Origin: Ignavibacteriota bacterium
GTDB lineage: Bacteria; Bacteroidota; Ignavibacteria; UBA10030; SZUA-254
DNA: 64,000 nt
Direction of reading: 5' to 3'
Assembly (NCBI GenBank): GCA_025358305.1
Contig: JANYJZ010000033.1
Coordinates: 124,001-188,000, forward strand
Part shown: piece by piece, positions 36,619 to 45,869 of the stretch
Layout: every line of letters starts with the position of its first letter
Numbering within the stretch: position 1 is the first letter of the stretch
Program-made: the position numbers and the translations under genes
The notes under the pieces: model-generated
What the model saw: the letters and a program-made list of their open reading frames with translations, nothing else
Databases searched by the model: none
What the model was told of the DNA's origin: nothing

Positions 36619-37599
36619 TCACCCCAAGCCCATCGAGGCGTGGACCTCGCGCATCGTTTCGGTGGCAACGAGCTTGGCCTTCGCCTCGCCGGCGTGGAGG
36701 ACCTGCTTCACCTCTTCCGGGTGCGCCTCGAAATGCGCGCGCCGCAGCCGGATCGGGGCGAGGTGGGCGGCGATGCGCTCCGCCACCCGGAGCTTGCAGT
36801 CGACGCATCCAAGGGCGCCCGTCCGACAATCCGCGTCGATCGAGGGGGTTTCGGCGGCGTTGAACTTCTGATGGTAAGTGAAAATAAGGCAGATCTCGGG
36901 CCGGCCCGGGTCCCCGCGCCGCTTCTTCTCCGGGTCGGTCACGGCCGTCTTCACCCGTTTGGCGATCTCCTCCGGGGAGTCCGAGAGGAGGATCGTGTTC
37001 CCGGCGGATTTGCTCATCTTCATGCTGCCGTCCAGGCCGGGGAGCCGGGCGAACTTCGTCAGTTTCGCTTCGGGCTCGGGAAAGACCCGACCGTACTGCG
37101 TGTTGAACCGCCGCGCGATCTCGCGCGTGATCTCGACATGGGGGACCTGGTCCTCCCCGACGGGTACGACCTCGCCTTTATATAAAAGAATGTCGGCGGC
37201 CTGGAGGACCGGGTATCCCAAGTGGCCGTAGGAGATGTTCTCGATGTGGAGGTCCCTGACCTGGTCCTTCACGGTCGGGTTGCGTTCGAGCCGGGCGCTC
37301 GTGATGAGCATGGAAAACAGGAGATGGAGTTCGGTGTGCTCCTTGATCTGGCTTTGCCGAAACACCGGGCTCTTCGCCGGGTCGATGCCGGCCGCGAGCC
37401 AGTCGACGAGCATGTCCAAGGAATGCTCCTCGATGCCCCTCGAATCGGGGTTCGTCGTCAGGGCGTGGTAGTCCGCGATGAGGTGGTAGTTCTCGTAGGT
37501 GTCCTGGAGCGCGACCCAGTTCTCCAGCGCGCCGACCAAATGGCCGATATGGAGCCTGCCGGTCGGCCGCATACCGCTCAGGATTCGTTTCTTGGTCAT
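36619..37599 (-). CDS. trpS: Tryptophanyl-tRNA synthetase
   Basis: A class I enzyme of 326 residues that charges tRNA-Trp. The HIGH element is in GRLHIGHLVGAL and KMSKS appears intact (DGSMKMSKSAGNT). VPVGEDQVPHVE is the typical mid-domain segment. The C-terminal CVDCK segment looks like a partial metal-binding pair. Confidence 0.95.
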   Translation of the reverse strand: MTKKRILSGMRPTGRLHIGHLVGALENWVALQDTYENYHLIADYHALTTNPDSRGIEEHSLDMLVDWLAAGIDPAKSPVFRQSQIKEHTELHLLFSMLITSARLERNPTVKDQVRDLHIENISYGHLGYPVLQAADILLYKGEVVPVGEDQVPHVEITREIARRFNTQYGRVFPEPEAKLTKFARLPGLDGSMKMSKSAGNTILLSDSPEEIAKRVKTAVTDPEKKRRGDPGRPEICLIFTYHQKFNAAETPSIDADCRTGALGCVDCKLRVAERIAAHLAPIRLRRAHFEAHPEEVKQVLHAGEAKAKLVATETMREVHASMGLG

Positions 37600-37669
37600 G
37601 AGAGTGGAATGTGTGGAGAGTGGATGTAAGGGAACGCCCGGATCGACCGCACGCCGTGGGACGGCACGG

Positions 37670-38161
37670 TCAGTTCATGAAGAGGTACGGCTTCCATCGT
37701 TCGTCGATGTTGCCCACGAAGTGCCGGATAAAGGTGACGTGGTTCGGCTTGATCGGCGTCCGGTGAAGCTTCATGTGGGCGTCCTCCGGTGTGCGGCTCC
37801 CTTTGCGGTTGTTGCACTGCACGCAGGCCGTGACGAGGTTCTCCCAGGTGTCCTCCCCGCCGCGCATCTTCGGCATGATGTGGTCGACCGTGAGGGTGAC
37901 GTCCCCCCTCCCGCAATACTGGCACCGGTGCCCGTCGCGCCGCAGGATGTTCTTCCGGGAAAGGATGATCTTCTTGTAGGGGATGTGGATGTAGACACTC
38001 AGGCGGACAATGCTCGGGAACGGCATGGACATCGAGACTGAGTGGACCTTTCTTCCTCGGTATTCCTCAATCAATTCCGCCTTTCCTAAGTAGAGAAGGA
38101 CGATCGCTTTCTTGACGTTGCAAACGCTCATCGGCTCGTAGTTCTGGCTCAGGATGAGCAC
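37670..38161 (-). CDS. HNH endonuclease
   Basis: A 163-residue protein with a C-terminal HNH domain: CQYCG, then DHIMPKMRGGEDTWENLVTACVQCNNRKG, giving the catalytic His-Asn and two zinc CxxC pairs. The N-terminal domain (LILSQNYEPMSVCNVKKAIVLL) is shared by a widespread family of HNH proteins of unknown housekeeping function, not restriction enzymes with a known site. It has its own promoter and no methylase neighbour. Confidence 0.83.
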   Translation of the reverse strand: MLILSQNYEPMSVCNVKKAIVLLYLGKAELIEEYRGRKVHSVSMSMPFPSIVRLSVYIHIPYKKIILSRKNILRRDGHRCQYCGRGDVTLTVDHIMPKMRGGEDTWENLVTACVQCNNRKGSRTPEDAHMKLHRTPIKPNHVTFIRHFVGNIDERWKPYLFMN

Positions 38162-38274
38162 CTTGCTGTTGAGCTTTCCGTTTACACCGGGGTGATAGAA
38201 CGAACTGAAGACGTAGATCCTTTCTGCTTTTTAGGCCGTTAAGACGCATTCACAACGCGTGAGTATTCTAAAAA

Positions 38275-38303
38275 AATATAAAGCAATTTTCTCCGTTTGT
38301 CAA
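38275..38303 (-). promoter_or_regulatory. Promoter for the HNH endonuclease gene
   Basis: Minus strand TTGACA, 17-nt spacer, TATATT followed by Ts. The -35 lies only 20 nt past the stop of the inactive M16 gene. Confidence 0.6.
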
Positions 38304-38322
38304 GAGGGACACCGAAAAGCCC

Positions 38323-39780
38323 CTATTTGTCCGAATTCTTGATGAACGGGAGCGGCTTGCCGTCAGTGTCGCAGAGAATGACGTCCCCGAAATGCATCTG
38401 CTCGATCCCGGCCTGGATCTTGGAAAGATCGCCGACGACGACCATGGCCATCTTCGAGGAATTGAGGTACTTCTTGGCCACCCCGTTCACCTCGCTCAAA
38501 CTCACCGCGTCGATGTTCTTCAGGTAGTTCTTATAATAGTCTTCGGGCAGCCCGTAGAGGATGATGTTCTGGAGCGCGCCGGCGATCTGACCCGGCGTCT
38601 CGAAGGTGAGGGCGAAGTTCCCGATGAGGCCGTTCTTGACGAACTTCAACTCCGTCTCATCCATCCCCTTCTCGCGCATGAGGTCGATCTCGTTCTTCAT
38701 CTCCCGCATGGCGCTGTCGGTCTTCTCGGTGACGATCCCCCCCTGCGCGGTGAACGGTCCGGCACCCTTGTTGAATCGGAACCCGGAGTTCGCGCCGTAG
38801 GTATAGCCGTGCTTCTCGCGCAAGTTGAGGTTGATGCGGCTCGAGAACTGCCCGCCGAGGAGGCGGTTCATGACGACGACGGGAAAGTAGTCCGGGGTGT
38901 TCCGCGCGAGCGCGGGATACCCGACGCGAACCTCCGACTGCGGAGCGCCCGGCTTGTCGACAAGAAAGACCTGCGTCTTCTCGACCGGCTTCGGAGCCTG
39001 GAGCGTGAACGGCGGGATCGTGCCCGGCTGCCACGTGCTCAGTGCGCTTTCAAGGGTCCCGAGGATCTCGGACATGGTGACGTCGCCGACGACCACGAGG
39101 GTCGCATTGTTCGGGTGATAGTAGGTCTTGTAGAACGTGACGAGCTCGTCGCGCGTCATCTTGTCGAGCGACGCCTGGGTGCCGGACGGGTTGTTCCCGT
39201 ACGGATGGTCGCCGCCGTAGAGGATGTAGGCGTAGGCGTTGTTGGCGATCGTCGTCGGCTGGTCCTTTTGCTGCATGAGCGCCGTCATCCGCTGCTTCTT
39301 CAAGCGGTCGAACTCTTTCTGCGCGAACGTCGGATTGGTCAGAACGTCGGCGAAGATCTCCAGTCCCTTCGCAAGGTGCTTCGTCATGAGGTTCAAGGTC
39401 ATGGACGAGCCGTCGAAGGAGGAGTTGATCCCCATCGACGCGCCGATGCGTTCGAGCTCTTCGGCGATCTGGAGCGAGCTGCGCGTCGTCGTTCCTTCGT
39501 CGATGACGTCCGCGGTCATCGACGCGATCCCCGGCTCGCTCACCGGGTCGTGGTCGGAGCCCGCCTGGATGACGAGGTTCAATGCGACCGTCGGGAGCTC
39601 ATGGTGCTCCACGAGCCAGACCTGGAGGCCGTTCTTGAGGGTCGCTTTCTGGATGTCGGGGAGATGCACCGTCGGCGCGGGTTTGGCGACGGGACGCTTC
39701 GTCCGGTCGATGTCGCCGGCCGAGGCGGCCGCCGTGGCAAGAAGGATTCCAAGCATGAGAATTCCACAAAGTGTTTTCAT
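38323..39780 (-). CDS. M16-family peptidase-like subunit, catalytic motif lost
   Basis: A periplasmic 485-residue protein with a signal peptide ending ASAG. The fold matches family M16, but the zinc motif HxxEH is absent: the matching segment reads GIASMTADVIDEGT. The Arg/Tyr pair of the C-terminal domain remains (SSRINLNLREKHGYTYG). In M16B peptidases such a subunit pairs with an active one to make the chamber; the active partner is the next gene upstream (14-nt gap). I start at the ATG of the signal peptide, far downstream of the track start. Confidence 0.9.
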   Translation of the reverse strand: MKTLCGILMLGILLATAAASAGDIDRTKRPVAKPAPTVHLPDIQKATLKNGLQVWLVEHHELPTVALNLVIQAGSDHDPVSEPGIASMTADVIDEGTTTRSSLQIAEELERIGASMGINSSFDGSSMTLNLMTKHLAKGLEIFADVLTNPTFAQKEFDRLKKQRMTALMQQKDQPTTIANNAYAYILYGGDHPYGNNPSGTQASLDKMTRDELVTFYKTYYHPNNATLVVVGDVTMSEILGTLESALSTWQPGTIPPFTLQAPKPVEKTQVFLVDKPGAPQSEVRVGYPALARNTPDYFPVVVMNRLLGGQFSSRINLNLREKHGYTYGANSGFRFNKGAGPFTAQGGIVTEKTDSAMREMKNEIDLMREKGMDETELKFVKNGLIGNFALTFETPGQIAGALQNIILYGLPEDYYKNYLKNIDAVSLSEVNGVAKKYLNSSKMAMVVVGDLSKIQAGIEQMHFGDVILCDTDGKPLPFIKNSDK

Positions 39781-39794
39781 CGTTTTATCGCTCC

Positions 39795-41141
39795 TCAATG
39801 ACTGTTCTGAACGGCGAGTTCGGTCTTGCCTTGCGGCACCATGCTCAAGACGACGCACGGCTTCTGGAGATATTTCTTCGCGACGGTCTGCACTTCCTGC
39901 GGAGTGATCCCCTTGTACAGGTCCATCTGCTTGTTGATCCCATCCGCGTCGCCGGTGAAGTCGTAGAAGCTGGCGAGCGAGATGGCTTTTCCGAGAACCG
40001 TCTGAAGGCTGTTGACGATCCCCGTCTCGGTGTTCACGAGGGATTTCTCGACCTCCGTCTCCGTCACGCCGTTCGTCAGTGCGTCGTTGACGAGCGAATC
40101 GACGACCGTTTGGAGCTCCGTCAAGGTCTTCCCCGGCTTCGCCGTCACGGTGATCTGGAAGGTCCCGCCGATCTCCGAACCGCCCTGGCCCGCGTTCGCG
40201 GACTGTGCGATCTGCCTGTCGTAGACGAGCGTCTTGTAGAGCCGGGAGTTCTTGCCCGAGCCGAGGATGTCTCCGAACACCGAGAGGACGGCATCCTCGC
40301 GGGTGTTGGAGGACGGACTGTGCCACGTCTTATAGAGACGCGGGAGCTGCACCTTGTCCTCGGCGACGAGGACCTTCGTCTCGGGAAGCGTCACTTCCTG
40401 CGGCTTCGGCCGATCGAAGGCCAAACCGGAGGGAATGCCGCCGAAATACTTCTCCACGAGTTCCTTCGCCTCCGCGGGCTGAAAGTCCCCTGCGATGGCG
40501 AGGCAGGCGTTGTTCGGCGCGTAGTAGGTCTGGAAGAAGCCCTTGACGTCCTCCAGGGACGCCGCCGTGAGGTCCTCCATGTAGCCGATGACCGGCCAGC
40601 TGTAGGGGTGGGTCGGCGGGTAGAGCGCCTTTGCGATCCGCTCGTCGGCTGTCCCATAGGGGACGTTGTCGACCCGCTGCCGGCGTTCGTTCTTCACGAC
40701 GTCGCGCTGGTTGTCGAGCTTGTCTTGGGTCATCGCCGGCAGGAGGAAGCCCATGCGGTCGGACTCGAGATAGAGGCCCAGCTCAAGATTGTTGCTCGGC
40801 ACGACCTCGTAATAGGTCGTGCGGTCCTCGTTCGTCGTCCCGTTGATGTTCGCGCCGATCTCCTGGAGGAGCTTGAAGTGGTCCCCGTACGCGACGTGCG
40901 CGGAGCCCTGGAACATCATGTGCTCGAAGAGGTGGGCGAACCCGGTCCGCTTCGGGAGCTCGTTCTTCGAGCCGACGTGATACATCACGTTGACGGCAGC
41001 GACGGGGGCCGAGTGGTCCTCGTGGAGGATGACGGTGAGGCCGTTCTTCAGCTTGTAGGTCTCAAAATTGATCTTCACCTGCGACCACGACATTGCGCTC
41101 ATGAGCATCACCGCCGAGAATAGACAGAGGATTCTTTTCAT
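39795..41141 (-). CDS. M16-family zinc peptidase, catalytic subunit
   Basis: A secreted 448-residue zinc peptidase with an intact inverted zincin motif: His70-Leu-Phe-Glu73-His74 (GFAHLFEHMMF), and a distal Glu in KNERRQR about 75 residues later. The signal peptide ends MSWSQ. The expected substrate is short peptides, likely in the periplasm, working with the inactive partner encoded next. The gene lies downstream of a promoter; GGGA about 10 nt before the ATG could be the ribosome binding site. Confidence 0.9.
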   Translation of the reverse strand: MKRILCLFSAVMLMSAMSWSQVKINFETYKLKNGLTVILHEDHSAPVAAVNVMYHVGSKNELPKRTGFAHLFEHMMFQGSAHVAYGDHFKLLQEIGANINGTTNEDRTTYYEVVPSNNLELGLYLESDRMGFLLPAMTQDKLDNQRDVVKNERRQRVDNVPYGTADERIAKALYPPTHPYSWPVIGYMEDLTAASLEDVKGFFQTYYAPNNACLAIAGDFQPAEAKELVEKYFGGIPSGLAFDRPKPQEVTLPETKVLVAEDKVQLPRLYKTWHSPSSNTREDAVLSVFGDILGSGKNSRLYKTLVYDRQIAQSANAGQGGSEIGGTFQITVTAKPGKTLTELQTVVDSLVNDALTNGVTETEVEKSLVNTETGIVNSLQTVLGKAISLASFYDFTGDADGINKQMDLYKGITPQEVQTVAKKYLQKPCVVLSMVPQGKTELAVQNSH

Positions 41142-41194
41142 GGGAATTTGTTCCCTCGTCGAATTGTGGAAACCAAGAGGATTAGGTTTGGCAA

Positions 41195-41223
41195 AATCTA
41201 CATATTTGGCTCTTGAGAAGCAA
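41195..41223 (-). promoter_or_regulatory. Promoter for the M16 peptidase pair
   Basis: Minus strand TTGCTT, 17-nt spacer, TAGATT, about 54 nt before the ATG. Confidence 0.45.
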
Positions 41224-41249
41224 TACAAATCCCGATTTCCGGCCTGAAC

Positions 41250-41288
41250 GAACGCAGGCCCCGTTCGATGAAAACGGGGCCTGCGTTC
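41250..41288 (-). terminator. Strong hairpin terminator after htrA
   Basis: A perfect 16-bp stem (GAACGCAGGCCCCGTT and its complement) with a 7-nt loop begins 27 nt past the htrA stop, and sits just upstream of the M16 promoter. The following T-content is moderate. Confidence 0.75.
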
Positions 41289-41315
41289 AGTGAAATCTGC
41301 TGGAATGCGTCCGAT

Positions 41316-42836
41316 CTACGGGATCTGGATCGCCACGTATGCGGACCCGTTGCTCCGTTTTATCCGGAGCATGAGCGCGTCGCCCGACTTGCGCTTCGTG
41401 ATGGCCGACTGAAGCTCCTTCGGCGAGGAGACCGGAGACTTGTCCGCATCCACGATGACGTCGCCCTGGCGGATGCCCCGGTTGAACGCCTCGCTGTAGC
41501 GCTTCACGTCGGTGACGACGATGCCGCGGTCGACTTCGGCCTCTTTCTTCTCCTCCGCCGTGAGCGCCTTGACGGTCATGCCGACGGCGTCCAAGACGAG
41601 TTCCTTCGACGCGCCCGATTCGTTCTCGATGTCCGGCCGCTTTTCCACCTTCGTGGTCACGACCTGCGCGTCTTCCTTCCGGGACCGCAAGGTCACGCGG
41701 CGGTCCGAGGTCTTTCCGTCGCGGAAGACGCTCAGGACCACTTCGTCGCCCGGATGCTTCCGGGCGATGTAGCTCTGGAGCTCGTTCGCCGCGTTCACTT
41801 CCTTGCCGTCGATCGTGAGGATGACGTCGCCTTCCTTGAGGCCGGCCGATTCGGCCGCGCCGCCGTCGACGAGGCTCTGGACGAAGACGCCGTGCGCCCG
41901 GTCGAGCCCAAGGGCCTTCGCGGTGGTCTCGTCGATCGCCTGGATGCTGACGCCGATGTAGCCCCGGAGCACTTTGCCGTGCTTGATGAGGTCCTCCGCA
42001 ACGCCGCGGGCGAGGTTGATGGGGATGGCGAAGCCGTACCCCTGGTAGCGCTGGTTCGTCGTCGCGATGGCCGCGTTGATGCCGACGACCTCGCCCGACA
42101 GGTTTACGAGCGGCCCGCCGCTATTGCCCGGGTTGATCGCCGCGTCGGTCTGAATGAAGTTCTCGATCCCGTAGTTGTCGCGGATGACGCCGATGTTGCC
42201 CCGGCCGATAGCGCTGATGATGCCGGCGGTGACGGTCGACTGGAGTCCGAGGGGATTGCCGACGGCGACGACCCACTCACCCACTTCGAGCGCGTCGGAA
42301 TTGCCGAACGCCGCGGTCGGGAAGTCCTTCCCGTCCACCTTGATGATGGCGAGGTCCGTCGTGGGATCGGTGCCGATGATCTTGGCGTGCATCGTCCGGT
42401 TGTCGCTGAACGTGACGTCGATATGCTTCTCGTCGGCGTCCTCGACGACGTGGTTGTTCGTGAGGATGTATCCGTCGGGGCTGATCATGACGCCGGAGCC
42501 CGAGCCCTGCTGCGGTTCCGGCTGCTGGGACTTCGAGTCGGGTCCGAAGAAGTGGAAGAACTCGTTCATGTCGCCGGAGGATTCCTTGCCCTTCGTCGTC
42601 ACGGTGATCGTGACGACGGTCGGCTTCACCGCCTTGCTCACGTCGATGAACGCCCGGCTCAAGCCCTTGGCGTCAACCGAGGAGGTCTTCACCTGGCTCG
42701 GCGCGCCGAGCTGCACGTTCTGGTCGCCGGCGAATCCGTTTTCGACGCCGCCACGGAAACTCGACACCAGCACGACGCCAAAGACGATGCCGACAACGAT
42801 CAGAAAGATTGCTGCAAAAACAGATTTCTTGGACAT
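41316..42836 (-). CDS. htrA: HtrA/DegP-type periplasmic serine protease with two PDZ domains
   Basis: A 506-residue periplasmic protease-chaperone that acts on misfolded envelope proteins. The N-terminal helix (FAAIFLIVVGIVFGVVLV) anchors or exports it. The trypsin-like domain has His in TNNHVV, Asp in TTDLAIIKV and Ser in NPGNSGGPL. Two PDZ domains follow (GYIGVSIQAID... and GIVVTDV...). TAGGAG precedes the ATG by 8 nt. Confidence 0.94.
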   Translation of the reverse strand: MSKKSVFAAIFLIVVGIVFGVVLVSSFRGGVENGFAGDQNVQLGAPSQVKTSSVDAKGLSRAFIDVSKAVKPTVVTITVTTKGKESSGDMNEFFHFFGPDSKSQQPEPQQGSGSGVMISPDGYILTNNHVVEDADEKHIDVTFSDNRTMHAKIIGTDPTTDLAIIKVDGKDFPTAAFGNSDALEVGEWVVAVGNPLGLQSTVTAGIISAIGRGNIGVIRDNYGIENFIQTDAAINPGNSGGPLVNLSGEVVGINAAIATTNQRYQGYGFAIPINLARGVAEDLIKHGKVLRGYIGVSIQAIDETTAKALGLDRAHGVFVQSLVDGGAAESAGLKEGDVILTIDGKEVNAANELQSYIARKHPGDEVVLSVFRDGKTSDRRVTLRSRKEDAQVVTTKVEKRPDIENESGASKELVLDAVGMTVKALTAEEKKEAEVDRGIVVTDVKRYSEAFNRGIRQGDVIVDADKSPVSSPKELQSAITKRKSGDALMLRIKRSNGSAYVAIQIP

Positions 42837-42963
42837 TGCTTTCTCCTACATTGTGGAAAGTATGGTTCGAAGGTCACTTCTTGTATACTGCCGAGCCTGT
42901 GCGTTTGTTGCACGAACTGCAGCGGAAAACCTCCGCAAATCGCCAAATTCGCATTAAAAGAAT

Positions 42964-43749
42964 TTAAGAATCGGGCAGGATCTTCGCAAAGACCTTCTCC
43001 GACTTGAGGGGCCGGATCCCGGCCACGTGCTGCCGAAGGTAGGCCCAGAGGAGCATGTCCATTTCCGCGCGTTCCTCCCGGGAGGCCGCCAGCGCCAGGA
43101 TGAGCTCCGGGTCGGAGGCCTGCGCGATCCGGTCGAGGAGGTCGATGATGCTCCTGCGGACGTTGAGCGCGGGTCCGGTTGTTCCCGCGCACTCATCGCA
43201 GAGGACCCCGCCGCGCTCGAGATGGAACCGGAGCCGGGATGCCGGAGGACCGCTCGGCGATTTCTTCCTTCCGCACGAGACGCACTCGTGGAAGGTCGGT
43301 TCGAACCCAAGGAGGAAGCAGAGCGAGACGACGAACCACGGGAAGAGGAGCGTGAAGTCGCCCTCGGCGACGTCAAGCGCGGCGAGCGCCGAGACGAGGA
43401 GGTCGAAGAGGTTCGCATTCGCCTCTTCGTGCGAGATCATCTGGACGAGCTCGATGAGCTTCATGCCGAGGGCCATTTTCGGGAGCTCGTCATGGATATG
43501 CCGGAAATCATTCACGACGTCGCACTGACCGATCGTCTGGAGATCGCGCCCCTCCTTGCGGTAGATCATCGCCCGAAGCTGCGCCATGGGCTGGAACGAC
43601 GACCCGAACCTCCCCTTCGTCTGCCGGGCACCCTTGACGATCCCGGAGACCTTGCCGAACTCCTTCGTGTAGAGCGTGACGATGACGCTCGTCTCGCCGT
43701 ACTTCATCGTGCGAAGGACGACCGCTTCGGTCCGGACGGCTTCGCTCAT
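42964..43749 (-). CDS. recO: DNA repair protein RecO
   Basis: RecO anneals single strands and helps load RecA in the RecFOR pathway. The 261-residue protein starts with an OB-fold (VRTEAVVLRTMKYGETSVIVTLYTKEFGK) and has a C-terminal zinc finger (CVSCGR...CDEC). Its ATG overlaps the mtnA stop by 4 nt; the track ORF runs out of frame into mtnA. Confidence 0.92.
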   Translation of the reverse strand: MSEAVRTEAVVLRTMKYGETSVIVTLYTKEFGKVSGIVKGARQTKGRFGSSFQPMAQLRAMIYRKEGRDLQTIGQCDVVNDFRHIHDELPKMALGMKLIELVQMISHEEANANLFDLLVSALAALDVAEGDFTLLFPWFVVSLCFLLGFEPTFHECVSCGRKKSPSGPPASRLRFHLERGGVLCDECAGTTGPALNVRRSIIDLLDRIAQASDPELILALAASREERAEMDMLLWAYLRQHVAGIRPLKSEKVFAKILPDS

Positions 43750-44774
43750 CGTTCCGCCGCCGGGAAAGAAAACGGCGGCCGGTGGATCCCCCCGTCGGTG
43801 ACGATGGCGGTGATGAGCTTCGCCGGGGTGACGTCGAACGAGGGAGACCGCACGGACACCCCTTCCGGGACGATGCGAAACCCGAACGGGGAGGTGACCT
43901 CCTCCGCCGAGCGGTCCTCGATCGGGATCTCCGCCCCTGATGCCATCGACGTGTCGATCGTCGAGGCCGGCGCGGCGACGATGAACGCTATGCCGTGATG
44001 CTTCGCCAGGACGGCGAGCCCGTAGGTGCCGATTTTGTTCGCGGTATCGCCGTTCCTGGCGATGCGGTCTGCGCCGACGATGACGACGTTGATGAGGCCC
44101 TTCAACATGAGCGAGGCCGCCGTGCTGTCGGTCAGGACGGTCACGTCGACGCCCGCTTTTTGGAGCTCCCACGCCGTGAGCCGCGCGCCCTGGAAGAGCG
44201 GCCGCGTCTCGTCGGCGAAGACCCGGATCCCCTTTCCCTGGCGGTGGGCGTGCGTGATGATGCTCTGCGCTGTGCCCTCCCCCCCGGTCGCGAGAGCGCC
44301 CGTATTGCAGTGCGTGAGGATCCCGGCGCCCTTCACAATGAGCGCGGAGCCGAACTCGCCGATACGCCGGCACATCTCCGCGTCCTCGCGGTGGATCGCG
44401 AGTGCTTCGGCCATGAGAGAAGTGCGCGCGTCCTCGACGCTCGACGCCCGTCCGAGGACGGCCGCCATGCGCCGGAGCGACCAGGAAAGGTTGACCGCCG
44501 TGGGGCGCGTGCGGCCGAGCATCGAGATGTCGCTGCGAATATGCGCCTGCAGCGTGGCCAGATCGGGTGCCGGGTGCCGGGAGGAGAGGGCGACGCCGTA
44601 GGCGGCGGCGATGCCGATCGCGGGCGCGCCGCGGACCTTCAACGTGCGGATCGCCTCTGCGATGACCGCCGGGTCGTCGGTGTCAATGTGGGATTCCGTC
44701 AGAGGGAGCTGCGTCTGGTCGAGGAGCCGGACCAGAGAGCCGAGCCATTCGATCGCGTGGACATGCGTCGTCAT
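43746..44774 (-). CDS. mtnA: S-methyl-5-thioribose-1-phosphate isomerase
   Basis: Methionine salvage enzyme of 342 residues that converts MTR-1-P to methylthioribulose-1-P. The RGAPAIGIAAAYG loop and THCNTGALAT site (catalytic Cys) are visible, as is the family Asp in GADRIARNGD. It sits 6 nt after the PfkB kinase gene. No other methionine salvage gene is in the window. Confidence 0.93.
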   Translation of the reverse strand: MTTHVHAIEWLGSLVRLLDQTQLPLTESHIDTDDPAVIAEAIRTLKVRGAPAIGIAAAYGVALSSRHPAPDLATLQAHIRSDISMLGRTRPTAVNLSWSLRRMAAVLGRASSVEDARTSLMAEALAIHREDAEMCRRIGEFGSALIVKGAGILTHCNTGALATGGEGTAQSIITHAHRQGKGIRVFADETRPLFQGARLTAWELQKAGVDVTVLTDSTAASLMLKGLINVVIVGADRIARNGDTANKIGTYGLAVLAKHHGIAFIVAAPASTIDTSMASGAEIPIEDRSAEEVTSPFGFRIVPEGVSVRSPSFDVTPAKLITAIVTDGGIHRPPFSFPAAER

Positions 44775-44780
44775 GGGGTG

Positions 44781-45710
44781 CTACCGGACCGCGGCGGCCT
44801 CTTCGTCGAATTTCGAGAGCTCGCGGAAGGACCGAAACCGGTCCTGGATCTCAAGATACGTGAGTTCCTTGAGCCGGTCGAGGCTGAAGCGTTCGACGCA
44901 GAAGGATGCCAGGGCGCTGCCGTAGATGACGGCGCGCTTGATGTTGTCGTCGGAAAGATCGTCCGTGCGGGCGATCCAGCCGATGAAGCCGCCGGCGAAC
45001 GCGTCTCCGGCGCCCGTCGGGTCGTTGATATTTTCAAGGGGGTATGCCGGCGCGGAGAAGATCGTCCTCTCCGTCACCATGAGGGCGCCGTGCTCGCCTT
45101 TTTTCACGACGACCGTCTTTGGGCCCATGCGGATGATCAACTTCGCCGCCTTGATGAGGTTCGGCTCGCCGGTGAGCTCCCGGACCTCCGACTCGTTCAC
45201 CACGAGCACGTCCATGAGCTTTAGCGTTGCGAGAAGTTCCTTGTTCTTGCCCTTGATCCAGAAGTTCATCGTGTCGCCGATGACGAGCCGGGGCTTCGCG
45301 ATCTGCTCGAGGACGCGGCGCTGGAGGTCGGGGTCGATATTGCCGAGACAGACGTAGGTCGTCTTGCGGTACGATTCGGGGATGATCGGGTTGAAATGTT
45401 CGAAACAGTTGAGTTCCGTGAAGAGCGTGTCGCGCGTGTTGAGGTCGTAATGGTAGCGGCCGCCCCACCGGAACGTCTTGCCGCCTTCCATGATCTGGAG
45501 GCCCTCGAGGTCGATATCGCGGCTTTCCAGGAAGTCGATGTATTCCTTCTTGAAATCCCCCCCCACCACCCCCACAAGCCGGATCGGGGTCACGAAATAG
45601 CTCGCTGCCGTGGCGATGTACGTCGCGGAGCCTCCGAGCACATCTTCGACGCGCCCGAAGGGGGTCTCAATCGTATCGATCCCGAGCGATCCAACAACGA
45701 GCAGACTCAT
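44781..45710 (-). CDS. PfkB-family carbohydrate/nucleoside kinase
   Basis: A ribokinase-fold enzyme of 309 residues. SLLVVGSLGIDTIETPFG, GGSATYIA and the C-terminal signature DPTGAGDAFAGG are diagnostic for the PfkB family. The subfamily with SxGIDTIETPFG is common in Chlorobi, Deinococcus and actinobacteria and may act on a nucleoside or ribose derivative; the neighbouring mtnA suggests thioribose metabolism, but that is inference. Confidence 0.87.
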   Translation of the reverse strand: MSLLVVGSLGIDTIETPFGRVEDVLGGSATYIATAASYFVTPIRLVGVVGGDFKKEYIDFLESRDIDLEGLQIMEGGKTFRWGGRYHYDLNTRDTLFTELNCFEHFNPIIPESYRKTTYVCLGNIDPDLQRRVLEQIAKPRLVIGDTMNFWIKGKNKELLATLKLMDVLVVNESEVRELTGEPNLIKAAKLIIRMGPKTVVVKKGEHGALMVTERTIFSAPAYPLENINDPTGAGDAFAGGFIGWIARTDDLSDDNIKRAVIYGSALASFCVERFSLDRLKELTYLEIQDRFRSFRELSKFDEEAAAVR

Positions 45711-45753
45711 GAAGGTACCTTACTAGATGACGAACGGTGAGAAACGTGAGGAT

Positions 45754-45782
45754 AATGTACGAAAAGGGGGACTGAAGTGCAA
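45754..45782 (-). promoter_or_regulatory. Promoter for pfkB-mtnA-recO
   Basis: Minus strand TTGCAC, 17-nt spacer, TACATT. The -35 lies inside TTGCACTTCAG, an 11-mer also found at the M28 promoter. Confidence 0.5.
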
Positions 45783-45816
45783 CGCGTAGCACGCGCGCGG
45801 CGGGTCCCGCACGGGC

Positions 45817-45855
45817 CCCTCCCCCCCTCAAGCGGAATGCTCAAGGGGGGGAGGG
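45817..45855 (-). terminator. GC-rich hairpin after the first M28 gene
   Basis: A 12-bp stem of C/G runs (CCCTCCCCCCCT and complement) with a 15-nt loop lies 15 nt past the M28 stop codon. No U-tract follows. Confidence 0.55.
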
Positions 45856-45869
45856 CCGGCGGAAAAGAA

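Noticed and set aside
37670-38161. Restriction-modification or homing element from the HNH protein
   Set aside because: No methylase, specificity subunit or intron borders nearby; the family is widespread as a stand-alone gene.
42964-44373. 469-aa ORF covering recO and part of mtnA
   Set aside because: Only the last 261 residues are RecO; the rest is the wrong frame of mtnA.
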